Shown: positions 56,435-63,999 of the stretch, in pieces | Numbering within the stretch: the first letter of the stretch is position 1 | Layout of the letters: the number at the start of each line of letters is the position of its first letter | Source: CAVZTX01 sp963778375 | GTDB taxonomy: Bacteria; Chloroflexota; Ktedonobacteria; Ktedonobacterales; Ktedonobacteraceae | NCBI GenBank assembly: GCA_963778375.1 | Contig: CAVZTX010000001.1 | Coordinates: 62,001-126,000 of the forward strand | DNA: 64,000 nucleotides | Direction: 5' to 3' | Program-made: the position numbers and the translations under genes | Notes under the pieces: model-generated | Seen by the model: only the letters and a program-made list of their open reading frames with translations | What the model was told of the DNA's origin: nothing | The model's database searches: none

Positions 56435-56488
56435 ATGGTAAAGCAAACAGATGGGAGCAGCATTGGAGAGAGATGAGAGAGTTCACAT
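56435..56488 (-). promoter_or_regulatory. Phased direct-repeat activator box 3 (DUF6069-like gene)
   Basis: Minus-strand hexamers TCTCAT, TCCAAT and TCCCAT lie at 11-bp steps (plus-strand starts 56473, 56462, 56451). TACCAT lies 10 bp after the last (56435-56440). The remaining 56489-56772 holds no recognisable gene. Confidence 0.82.
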
Positions 56489-56772
56489 AAGCTCTATGAG
56501 AGGAAGATGAGAGAGTAAAAATCCCGCTGGGCCTCTGAATATTTGCTTGACCATTGTTTCTTAAGAGAGAGATCAGGCAAAAGTAGCGCATATGAGGCGA
56601 GAGCATGGTAGAAAACACATCTAAGATATTGAAGAGTTCATGGAACATTTCAGGCAGCCACTCTGCTGAGTGAGCTATTGGCTTTGGCGGGTGCTGCAAG
56701 CCCTTGACTCAGGCGAGCAGGCATGTGTTGGTGCTGCGCTGAGGTGACGTCGTGTAACCCCGAGGTCATATG

Positions 56773-57462
56773 CTAGGCTTGCGAACGTGCGAGGAGCCGG
56801 TACCCGGTTACCGCAGGCCAGGCACATGCGACAACCAACAGCAGTCTCTCCGTGAGGCCTAGTATCTGCATTCCGGATTCAGGCGAGGCGTCCGGGAGAA
56901 TCATGAGTAGCAACATGATGATGAGCAGCACCATGATGAGGCTGCTGCTGAACGAGTACCAGCCATATCCGCGCCAGACGCGGTCCTTGCGCAGGTGCAG
57001 TCCGATCAACAAGAGCGCGAGGGCCAGTGAGCTGAACGCGACGAAAAAACCAAGTATATGCAGCGTATTGTGCAGGGTGGCCTGCGAGTCGGCTGAATTG
57101 TACTCCGTGAACAGGCCGTCGATCACGAAGCCTGCTCCCGTGAGCATCAAGAGCGAGGTACTGGCCAGCACACTTCTTCTGCCGATCGAGGTGCGCATCG
57201 CCTGTGAGAAGCCGAGGGCAAAGAGCATGCACAGCAGACCAAAGATCACCAGAACGGTGTTGAGAATCCAGGCGTATTGTCCCACGCCCAGATCACTGAC
57301 CACTTGCGCGATGGGCGAGTAGCCTGGACGCAGCAAGCCATCAATGGCGATCACGAGCACAGCCAGGGGAGCACTGATGGCTCCAGCCATGAGAAATAGT
57401 CGTATCAGGCGACTCCAATCCCTAGCCGCACGTTCGGAAGGTAGTTGTAGTAGTATCATCAA
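56773..57462 (-). CDS. DUF998 membrane protein
   Basis: The protein has 229 residues. It has six to seven hydrophobic segments and the DUF998 hallmark near the first loop, DGLLRPGYSPIAQVVSDLGVG (family pattern RPGYxPxxxxvSdLGxG), followed by GFVIDGLFTEYNSADSQATLHNTLHILGF, with its conserved His pair in helix 4-5 (quoted for location at about residues 112-140). The biochemical role is unknown. It is in the regulon through activator box 4, the longest of the boxes. Confidence 0.85.
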   Translation of the reverse strand: MMILLQLPSERAARDWSRLIRLFLMAGAISAPLAVLVIAIDGLLRPGYSPIAQVVSDLGVGQYAWILNTVLVIFGLLCMLFALGFSQAMRTSIGRRSVLASTSLLMLTGAGFVIDGLFTEYNSADSQATLHNTLHILGFFVAFSSLALALLLIGLHLRKDRVWRGYGWYSFSSSLIMVLLIIMLLLMILPDASPESGMQILGLTERLLLVVACAWPAVTGYRLLARSQA

Positions 57463-57581
57463 TGCACATCCTTTTCATTATTCAGGAGTGTTCATGGTTG
57501 TGTGTCAAGTACTGAACACGTACTTCGCTTCCAGGAAGGCGCTCTTGTTTTCATGGAGTGCATCCTCTCCTGACAGGCAGA

Positions 57582-57657
57582 AGCGTAGCATTGATGTATT
57601 GAAACTGGATGAGAAAGAAATTGAAACTGCATTGGAAAGAGATGTGAGCGTTCCAAT
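57582..57657 (-). promoter_or_regulatory. Phased direct-repeat activator box 4 with five repeats (DUF998)
   Basis: Minus-strand hexamers TCACAT, TCCAAT, TTCAAT, TCTCAT and TTCAAT have plus-strand starts 57642, 57631, 57620, 57609 and 57598, exactly 11 bp apart. TACGCT lies 10 bp beyond the last (57582-57587). Confidence 0.8.
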
Positions 57658-57804
57658 GTTCAAACCATGAGATGTGCGTTTCTACTGGACGCTAGTCGCG
57701 CATGTCGTGGCAGCTTTAAGGTTGCTGTCACCAGAGCAGGAAGACGCAGCGGCGGGTGCCTGTTCCCGGTGTTGCCCAGGCATCTTCGACCGCTACTAGC
57801 GCAT

Positions 57805-57998
57805 GGGGAAGCAAGGAGTATTGTGTCCCAAAGTAGAGGACCACGCTGAACAGCACTGGCCATGCCTAATCGGTAATTTGCGTTCGCGTCAACACTTGGC
57901 CGGGATGGCGCATAAGGTACTCCAGCAGGGCAAACTCTTTGGCCGTCAACTCGATGAGGTGCCCAGCACGATGTGCGTCGTGCCGCACCAGATGGTGT
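57805..57998 (-). pseudogene. Fused remnants of a second response regulator and histidine kinase
   Basis: Positions 57866-57998 on the minus strand read HLIELTAKEFALLEYLMRHP then GQVLTRTQITD before a stop, the winged-helix core of an OmpR-type regulator. It is joined directly at about 57865 to a stretch (57805-57865) nearly identical at DNA level to the first TM region of the kinase at 53504-54481 (compare 54300-54360). The middle of an RR-HK operon has been deleted. No functional product is possible. Confidence 0.75.
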
Positions 57999-58054
57999 CC
58001 CAACTAGCTCGCCCCTCGCGCCATGCCTCATTCTGTGAGGCATGTTCTGGCACT

Positions 58055-58522
58055 CTACCCATTAGACACAGCAGAGGAAGGAAGATCAGTGACTGTCCAG
58101 GTGCCGATATATTTGATGTGATGAGCACGATAAGGGGCGAGGAGATCACGCACCTGTTCCATCTGCTCAATCCTATTGAGATGCACAACGAGGATTGAGT
58201 GTCCGCGCTGTGCCTCATACAGGTACACGTGGCCTGGGAAGCCGCCATCGGTTGAGGCGAAGAAGCGAAAAAGCATGTCTGAAAGGCGGCTCTGCTGCTG
58301 GAGTCTGTGTTCAACCGCTGCTACGAACTCCTGGCTGACAAAGAGGTGAATGTCCTGGGCAGGATAGCCAGCATCCTGTAACGCCTGCACGGCTTGCTCA
58401 GCCTGAGGCAGATTGTTGATCGCACTATGGACATACTTGCTCGGAAAAGGAGCTGGAGGGAACGTCTGCTGAGAGAGCACAGGTGGCTGTGTAAATTCGA
58501 CGTAGGTAGTTGAATAGTTCAT
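58055..58522 (-). CDS. General-stress-protein-17M-like protein
   Basis: The protein has 155 residues; the ATG overlaps the upstream frame (58519-58983) by 4 bp. The core SAINNLPQAEQAVQALQDAGYPAQDIHLFVS matches the opening of the YflT/GSP17M-type stress domain (central helix and AGY...dI.lf pattern at about 33-63). It is followed by a helix with FFASTDGGF and a beta strand SILVVHLN. Soluble, function unknown. It is expressed from activator box 5, which lies inside the overlapping upstream frame. A 9-bp hairpin CATGCCTCA / TGAGGCATG (58022-58044) follows its stop. Confidence 0.7.
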   Translation of the reverse strand: MNYSTTYVEFTQPPVLSQQTFPPAPFPSKYVHSAINNLPQAEQAVQALQDAGYPAQDIHLFVSQEFVAAVEHRLQQQSRLSDMLFRFFASTDGGFPGHVYLYEAQRGHSILVVHLNRIEQMEQVRDLLAPYRAHHIKYIGTWTVTDLPSSAVSNG

Positions 58523-58983
58523 GAGTAATAACCTCCTTGTTGCTGCTGTTGTTGTGCTTTATTTTTTAGTAGTTCATCTTTTATCGGAGGGGTTTCTCTC
58601 CTGATATGCAAAGGGTAACATCGATTCATTGGACTGATATTGGAACGAGATGAGAGCGTTCTCATGGGTAAGCAGAGCCGATCTGTTACCTGAGCCTGCA
58701 CCGAGTATATCCACATCTGACCTACTCGAAATCCGGGCATTTCAAAGGCAATCCCTGTTGTTCTTGCCCTACGATCACGCACCTGCCCCTCCCCGCCCCA
58801 GCATACCTGCAGAGATTTCTGCATCCCCTGGGTCTCAATGCTGTAACTTCCTATAATTGGTCCGCGCGCAACATCCGACTCGGTCACAACAAGCTGGAGA
58901 TCCCCTGTGATGACGACATGCGGGAGGACTGCCTGGATTGAGAGAGGCGATTGTTGTTGTCCCCGTACAAATGAAGTATTCAT
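58519..58983 (-). CDS. Doubtful or decayed frame upstream of the stress-protein gene
   Basis: The frame has 154 codons; the first 60 (FVRGQQQSPLSIQAVLPHVV, GPIIGSYSIETQGMQKSLQV) look protein-like. The C-terminal part is encoded by activator box 5 and ends in Gln-rich low complexity. A ribosome site (AGGAGAA) precedes ATG 58983. It may be a gene truncated by the box-5 promoter region, whose natural end is lost. Family not recognised. Confidence 0.35.
   Translation of the reverse strand: MNTSFVRGQQQSPLSIQAVLPHVVITGDLQLVVTESDVARGPIIGSYSIETQGMQKSLQVCWGGEGQVRDRRARTTGIAFEMPGFRVGQMWIYSVQAQVTDRLCLPMRTLSSRSNISPMNRCYPLHIRRETPPIKDELLKNKAQQQQQQGGYYS
58612..58665 (-). promoter_or_regulatory. Phased direct-repeat activator box 5 (stress-protein gene)
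   Basis: Minus-strand hexamers TCTCAT, TCCAAT and TCCAAT are at 11-bp steps (plus-strand starts 58650, 58639, 58628), with the perfect ATGAGA-TCTCAT dyad at the upstream end. TACCCT lies 10 bp after the last repeat (58612-58617). Confidence 0.82.
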
Positions 58984-59044
58984 ATTGCTATTCTCCTATC
59001 TAATGGTGGGTGCCTTCTATGGTAGCGAGAAGAAATGTTTCAGT

Positions 59045-59578
59045 TCAGAGAGTTTCCTGCTCTTTGTGTTGATTCTGCGACCCATTGGCAAAGGTCCAGA
59101 AGCGCATGAAGGCGTACGAGAGAATCGCGCCACAGGACAGAGCCACCAGTTTTGAGACATTTCCCCACAGTGTAGGATTTGTAATCAAGTGCTGCAACAC
59201 CTTCCCTGCAAGCCATACCAAGCCATTACTATACAGGATTTCCAGCGCCAGGATGATGACAAAGCGAACCACCTCCCGCCTTGTCGTGCGCCGCTTGTGC
59301 CCAAACGTCCAGTACTTGTTCAAGAAAAAACTCGTCACTGCGCCGCCACTATAGGCCAGCGAATTGTAGGTCACCAGAATCAATACATTCTTTGTGGGAA
59401 AGCTCCAGAGCAGGACATTGAGGACCAGCAAGTCAAGCAGGGTATTCACCCCACCTACCAGGCAGTAGCGAAGGAACTGCCAGAAGTTGCTGCTCCTGGC
59501 GTGTGAGTGTTGTATATCAGTATCTGTCGTGGATGAAGCTACCGATGTCTGTCTTTCTTTTATCTCTAGCAAAGCCAA
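59045..59578 (-). CDS. GtrA-family membrane protein
   Basis: The protein has 177 residues. A polar N-terminus of about 30 residues is followed by four hydrophobic segments with GtrA hallmarks: QFLRYCLVGGVNTLLDLLVLN, YNSLAYSGGAVTSFFLNKYWTF and SYAFMRFWTF at the end. GtrA proteins assist transfer of lipid-linked sugars across the membrane. It lies downstream of the lysyltransferase-like gene and probably shares its box-6 transcript. GT39 and GT2 genes follow the same strand upstream, suggesting a cell-surface glycosylation set. Confidence 0.88.
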   Translation of the reverse strand: MALLEIKERQTSVASSTTDTDIQHSHARSSNFWQFLRYCLVGGVNTLLDLLVLNVLLWSFPTKNVLILVTYNSLAYSGGAVTSFFLNKYWTFGHKRRTTRREVVRFVIILALEILYSNGLVWLAGKVLQHLITNPTLWGNVSKLVALSCGAILSYAFMRFWTFANGSQNQHKEQETL

Positions 59579-59648
59579 CGACTTCTCCTCTCAAGCGGTC
59601 TGGCACAAGGAACGACCCAACATATCGGGCCGCACATCCCGTCACTCC

Positions 59649-60848
59649 TCACTGCTTGTCGGAGCCATGTAGCAGTCTCGCCACTCCGCCTCTCGAGTAG
59701 TTGCGCAGACGCAGGACTGCCAGTGCGATTTTGGGCAAGGCGAGCGTGGTGTTGGTGACGAGATACCGGCTCTGCCAGCAGGGCTGAAATTTCTGTTTGA
59801 AGTTGAAGAGCGTGTCACGATTCTCTATCAGGTGCAAGCCATCAGTAGCGAAGCTGACCAGTTTGCGCTCGACAGGAGTCATCTCCTGGCTGGTATCAGC
59901 CAGTGCCACCAGACCTAAACTGACAACGTGCGCTCCACACGACTGGAAGCGCTCAAGGGCGCGTACCAGTAACAGTTCCATCACTCCCGGTGAGGCATCT
60001 GGCACGCGGCGCATCAAATCGAGGCTCCATCCCCACCCCTGACCTCTCAACTGATTACCCGTGATAATTGCTTCAGGGATCGTACCGCCATAGATGGGGG
60101 TAAAGGTCACAAAAGCGCACGCAATGCCCGCACTCGTTGTTGCTACTCCGGTCAAAAATCGTGGAACGGCTCGCGGAGGGTTGTGGAATGGCACGGCGAG
60201 ATGCGCGATCGCATCGGCCCGTTCAGCACTTTCGATCACCTCATCCAGTCTGCCTGTACTAAATCCTGTCTCTGCTGCATGCTCGTCAGCTTTGTGCTCG
60301 AGCCAGGCGCTTGAGACGTGCTCAAGTTGCTGCATTACTTCTACCGGGGGCACGCCTGCATACCAAGAAATGCGGACGGCGTCACGTTCAGCACGCCGGG
60401 CACTGATCCGCACATTGGCCATCGCTGAGCCACGTAGGGTGAAGGTCTGGGGGTGCAGAATTGCTTCTTCCCCCATCTTAAATGCATGCAAGTTGCGGGC
60501 GCGATAGGCTGCTACATGCTCACATGCTGCTTGATAGAAAGCCACGTGCCACTTCTGATAGGCGCAAAAATCCAGGAAGCGCTGTGTGACCTGCTCATCC
60601 GCCTCTGGTGAGCACACCGGATCCCCAAGGACCACGGCAACATTGCCCACCGATCGATAGTTCACCAATCCTGCTCCATCGGGTGTCAGGAAATGCCTGT
60701 TCTCTGGGGCCAGACCAAAGAAGGCAAGACTATTGCTCCCATAGGCACGCATCAGTTCTTCCTCTGGATGCCAGGCCTGAACACGCTGTTCTGTTGAATA
60801 GTGGTCTACAATCTTTTCTTGTTCGGTAATCATTTTCGGTATCTCCAT
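59649..60848 (-). CDS. DUF2156 / phosphatidylglycerol-lysyltransferase C-terminal domain protein
   Basis: The protein has 399 residues from ATG 60848. It is the soluble GNAT-like LPG-synthase domain without the usual N-terminal flippase helices: NSLAFFGLAPENRHFLTPDGAG, GNVAVVLGDPVCSPE, KMGEEAILHPQTFTLRGS, EHKADEHAAETGFSTGRLDEV and LDLMRRVPDASPGVMELLLVRALE. The family uses aminoacyl-tRNA or related donors to modify lipids; stand-alone members are less well understood. It is the first gene after activator box 6. Confidence 0.88.
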   Translation of the reverse strand: MEIPKMITEQEKIVDHYSTEQRVQAWHPEEELMRAYGSNSLAFFGLAPENRHFLTPDGAGLVNYRSVGNVAVVLGDPVCSPEADEQVTQRFLDFCAYQKWHVAFYQAACEHVAAYRARNLHAFKMGEEAILHPQTFTLRGSAMANVRISARRAERDAVRISWYAGVPPVEVMQQLEHVSSAWLEHKADEHAAETGFSTGRLDEVIESAERADAIAHLAVPFHNPPRAVPRFLTGVATTSAGIACAFVTFTPIYGGTIPEAIITGNQLRGQGWGWSLDLMRRVPDASPGVMELLLVRALERFQSCGAHVVSLGLVALADTSQEMTPVERKLVSFATDGLHLIENRDTLFNFKQKFQPCWQSRYLVTNTTLALPKIALAVLRLRNYSRGGVARLLHGSDKQ

Positions 60849-60927
60849 TGTTCATATTGGCTCTTTGATCAAGGCACTGTTCACAGTCCCATTTGATGTG
60901 CAAGATTCAGTTCCTTGTCCTGGTTCT

Positions 60928-60981
60928 ATGGTAAAAGAAGATCATGGGAGATATGTTGGAGAGATATGAGAAAGTTCTCAT
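60928..60981 (-). promoter_or_regulatory. Phased direct-repeat activator box 6 (lysyltransferase-like gene)
   Basis: Minus-strand hexamers TCTCAT, TCCAAC and TCCCAT are at 11-bp steps (plus-strand starts 60966, 60955, 60944), with a perfect upstream ATGAGA-TCTCAT dyad. TACCAT lies 10 bp after the last repeat (60928-60933). The gene starts 80 bp further. Confidence 0.82.
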
Positions 60982-61050
60982 AGTGCATCAGTGGCGGGAA
61001 TACTTCCATCAGGGTGTGCGTATCGGTGATGTGAATCCAGCTGCCAAATA

Positions 61051-61090
61051 TAATGGCGCGTGGATGCATCGTCGCATCCACGCGCCATTA
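61051..61090 (-). terminator. 17-bp perfect stem-loop after the GT39 gene
   Basis: TAATGGCGCGTGGATGC (61051-61067) and its complement (61074-61090) enclose six bases, 32 bp past the stop at 61123. The minus strand continues TATATTTGG. Confidence 0.85.
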
Positions 61091-61122
61091 TTCAGTGAGA
61101 AGTCTAGCCTTTCTGGCTCTCA

Positions 61123-63153
61123 TTACGCTCCCATGTACTCATACAACTGCTGGGTACCACCAAATCCACCAGAACTGCTACTAGTGGAACTCGATTGCCA
61201 CTGGCTCGATGGGACGACCTTGCTGTGCTGAGTGATCCAGGTGGTCAGCGCGCTCTGGCTACCCCCTCCAAAGCTGAAGCTGCTGAGCAGGAAGTACTTC
61301 ACCTGACCACTCTTGACCAGTGCTGCCAGTTTGCTGGTTGTCAGGATGGGGTCACTGCCAGTGAAGCCGCCCAACGCCATCACTGGCTTGTTCGTCGCTA
61401 GAATGAGGGTATCGGCATCGTTGGTACTGGACACGGCGACCAGGAATTTTGTCGTGCCCTGGTGGGCTTCCAGGTAGCGAATCAGGGTGGCGTCCGAGTT
61501 GGCATTCGCAGTTTGTCCGCTGCCACCGAAGCTATTCGTCTGCGTCGGTCCCGCCACCAGCGTATCGGCTTGTGTACTTGTGAGGATGGGGATGACTGCC
61601 CACGCCGTCGGGGCAAGCATCAGAACAAACACCCCAGCGGTAAGTGCTGGCACAAGGAAACGAAGACCCGGGGCTTTGAGATTCAAACGCGGGGCGATGC
61701 GTGCGATGATGAGCGCTCCCACAGCAATGACACCGAGGATGACCAGGGGCGGGATCAGCCACTGTCCCCAGGTGGGATACTGGCTGAGAATGTAGACCTG
61801 CTCAGCCACCGTGACGATCAGCGCGATGGGCAAGAGCCACCCGCGCCAGCCACCGCGCCGGTAATCGTGCCACATCGTCACCAGACCAATGCCAAACAGA
61901 GCCGCAATGGCTGGCGAGAACACTGTCATGTAATACTGATGGAAGAAACTGGCCACGCTAAAGAAGATTCCCATAGTGAGCAGCCACGTGCCCCACAGCA
62001 CTAACGATTGCTGCTGTCGATCGTCCTTGAAGCGTGGTCGTCGTTGCCAGGCGAGAGCGAGCATACCAAGGAGTGCCAGTGGCAAGAACCAGGCGATCTG
62101 TCCCGCCAGGGGTTGGATGAAGAGGCGCAGTGGACCGGCGGTTCCGATATCAAAGATGCCACCTCCACCACCAGGTCCTCCTGACGGCGGCTGTTGCCCT
62201 GCTCTCGTTCCTCCCGTGGTGGGTGGTCTTCCATTGCCAAAGGAAGGACGAGTTCCAGTGCCGCTCGTGTTCCCGGAAGCGGGAGAGTTTCCACCTCCAA
62301 GCAGGCGCTGAATGCCATTGTAGCCAAGGGCCAGGCTGATCTCCGAGTTGTTCTGCGTTGAACCCACGTAGGGCCGTTGCGACGCCGGAGTGAGGTCTAC
62401 TGCGACCATCCAGGAGAGCGAGATCACCAGCAGCAACGCCCCTGCTACAGCCAGGTGTGCAATGCGCTTCCAGATGCTCCTGGGCGCGGCCAGCAGGTAG
62501 AGCAGCCCGTACGCCGGGACCACCAGGTAGGCCTCCAGACTCTTAACATTGAAGCCGACGCCGACGATGACCGCGGTCAGCAGCAGCCAGCGTAGCCGTC
62601 CCGTCTCAGCCGCACGCATGACCGCCCAGGCTCCCGCAAGCATCAGCAGGGTCAAGGTGCTATCAATCGTAATGTTGCGATTGGTCAGAATGCTGATCGG
62701 GCTGAGGGCCAGGGCAAGAGCCGCCAGCAGGCCAGCCACCACCCCAAAGTGGCGTCGGACCAGGTAATAAAGCAGCACAACCGACAGCACCCCTGCCAAT
62801 GCCGAAGGTAACAGGATACTGACCGAGTTGAAGCCAAAGAGCTTGGCGCTAGCCGCATCCAACCAGAAGCCCACCGGGGGCTTATCGATCGAGACGAAGC
62901 CGCCTGGATCATAGGCGACAAAAAAGAAATTATGCCAGCTATCCAGCATGCTTCTGATAGCGGCCGGGTAATAGGAACTGTAGCCGTTTGCACCCAATCG
63001 ATAGAAGTTCAAGACGATCGAGATGAGTGTGATGCCCATGAGCGACAGGCGATGCCAAGCCAGCCAGGGATTCTTTCCTTGTTGTGCTATCGGTTGCTCA
63101 GCCTTAGAGTGAGGAGTCGTTTGTGTTGTAGCAGTGCTACCTGTATCAAGCAT
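61123..63153 (-). CDS. GT39/ArnT-like membrane glycosyltransferase
   Basis: The protein has 676 residues with about 12 hydrophobic segments. The N-terminal PMT_2 pattern is clear: YRLGANGYSSYYPAAIRSML, DPGGFVSIDKPPVGFWLDA (the Asp-containing first loop), LTNRNITIDSTLTLLMLAGAW and GFNVKSLEAYLVVPA. A Gly/Ser/Pro-rich loop (about 295-345) and a Ser-rich C-terminal extracytoplasmic domain are unusual. It transfers sugars from polyprenyl-phosphate carriers to lipid or protein acceptors outside the membrane. The GT2 protein encoded upstream could make the donor. It is transcribed from activator box 7. Confidence 0.92.
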   Translation of the reverse strand: MLDTGSTATTQTTPHSKAEQPIAQQGKNPWLAWHRLSLMGITLISIVLNFYRLGANGYSSYYPAAIRSMLDSWHNFFFVAYDPGGFVSIDKPPVGFWLDAASAKLFGFNSVSILLPSALAGVLSVVLLYYLVRRHFGVVAGLLAALALALSPISILTNRNITIDSTLTLLMLAGAWAVMRAAETGRLRWLLLTAVIVGVGFNVKSLEAYLVVPAYGLLYLLAAPRSIWKRIAHLAVAGALLLVISLSWMVAVDLTPASQRPYVGSTQNNSEISLALGYNGIQRLLGGGNSPASGNTSGTGTRPSFGNGRPPTTGGTRAGQQPPSGGPGGGGGIFDIGTAGPLRLFIQPLAGQIAWFLPLALLGMLALAWQRRPRFKDDRQQQSLVLWGTWLLTMGIFFSVASFFHQYYMTVFSPAIAALFGIGLVTMWHDYRRGGWRGWLLPIALIVTVAEQVYILSQYPTWGQWLIPPLVILGVIAVGALIIARIAPRLNLKAPGLRFLVPALTAGVFVLMLAPTAWAVIPILTSTQADTLVAGPTQTNSFGGSGQTANANSDATLIRYLEAHQGTTKFLVAVSSTNDADTLILATNKPVMALGGFTGSDPILTTSKLAALVKSGQVKYFLLSSFSFGGGSQSALTTWITQHSKVVPSSQWQSSSTSSSSGGFGGTQQLYEYMGA

Positions 63154-63279
63154 CGTGTTGTTTCCCTTCCGCTTGTATTATGTGACGCTCCACTCTTTGG
63201 AGAAGGATTTCCACTTGCAAGACATCCGTGAGAGCGTCTGTATATTGTATGGTGTAAGGATGCTTTTCCCATCTGTTTG

Positions 63280-63333
63280 AGCGTACGCTCCGTTCATTGA
63301 TTCTCCATTGGAAACACATGAGAACGTTCCAAT
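63280..63333 (-). promoter_or_regulatory. Phased direct-repeat activator box 7 (GT39 gene)
   Basis: Minus-strand hexamers TCTCAT, TCCAAT and ATCAAT are at 11-bp steps (plus-strand starts 63318, 63307, 63296), with TACGCT 10 bp after the last (63280-63285). The upstream half-site is CATTGGAACG rather than ATGAGAAC. It lies between the GT2 stop at 63343 and the GT39 start. Confidence 0.78.
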
Positions 63334-63342
63334 GATTCGTCC

Positions 63343-63999
63343 TCATAGTGTGTGAAGCATCTGTGCCTGGTGCATCCTCTTTTGTTTTTCTCGCCGCCAC
63401 TTGTGGGCAAATGAGAACAGTTCGCGGAAAGCACGCAGAATGACGCTCAGCCTGGCACCTGTCGCACGCCCACCCCGTCGTGGCAAATGTTGCACTCCAA
63501 CCTCCCTATAAGTGCAACCAGCACGCTTCAACTTATACAGCAACTCCGCATTAATCATGGCTCCTCTCGTTTCAAGTGGATACTCGTGCAAGAAATCAGT
63601 ATGTAGAAGCTTAAAAGCGCAATCGATATCACGCACCCGCACCCCCAGAACCTCCCGCACAAGTATCTTCCAGCCCCACGCATTAAGCTTGCGCATCCAC
63701 GTATCCTGTCGCTCCAACCGGTACCCAATCACCGCATCATATTCATCAATGAAGACCATCAATTGAGCCAGGTCACGAATATCAAACTGTCCATCGGAGT
63801 CCATAAAAAAGGTAAGTTCCTTGGTCGCCATTGCAAAACCATCCACCAATGCCACTCCATAGCCCTGATTGTGCTCATGCGTCACCATCCTCACACGCGG
63901 CTCAATCTCCATAACTGCGGCAACGATAAATCCCGTGCGATCCGTACTCCCATCATCCACCACAATCACCTCAAAATCCATTCCCCACGCCCGCATCAC
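63343..63999 (-). CDS. GT2 glycosyltransferase, polyprenyl-phosphate hexose synthase-like (partial)
   Basis: 218 residues lie within the window and the frame continues past its right edge. The GT-A motifs are VIVVDDGSTDRTG near the visible start and FFMDSDGQFDIRDLAQLM (metal-binding DSD), followed by AVIGYRLERQDTWMRKLNAWGW and VRDIDCAFKLLHTDFL. There are no C-terminal membrane helices; the tail is basic. It is similar to dolichol- or undecaprenyl-phosphate mannose synthases. Together with GT39 it could form a donor-synthesis/transfer pair at the envelope. Confidence 0.9.
   Translation of the reverse strand: MMRAWGMDFEVIVVDDGSTDRTGFIVAAVMEIEPRVRMVTHEHNQGYGVALVDGFAMATKELTFFMDSDGQFDIRDLAQLMVFIDEYDAVIGYRLERQDTWMRKLNAWGWKILVREVLGVRVRDIDCAFKLLHTDFLHEYPLETRGAMINAELLYKLKRAGCTYREVGVQHLPRRGGRATGARLSVILRAFRELFSFAHKWRREKQKRMHQAQMLHTL

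Noticed and set aside
56433..56699. Minus-strand 88-codon frame
   Set aside because: It overlaps activator box 3 and has no ribosome site or family features.
58985..59070. An eighth phased box upstream of 58983
   Set aside because: A TACCAT is present near 59020, but the repeats at the required 11-bp positions match poorly.
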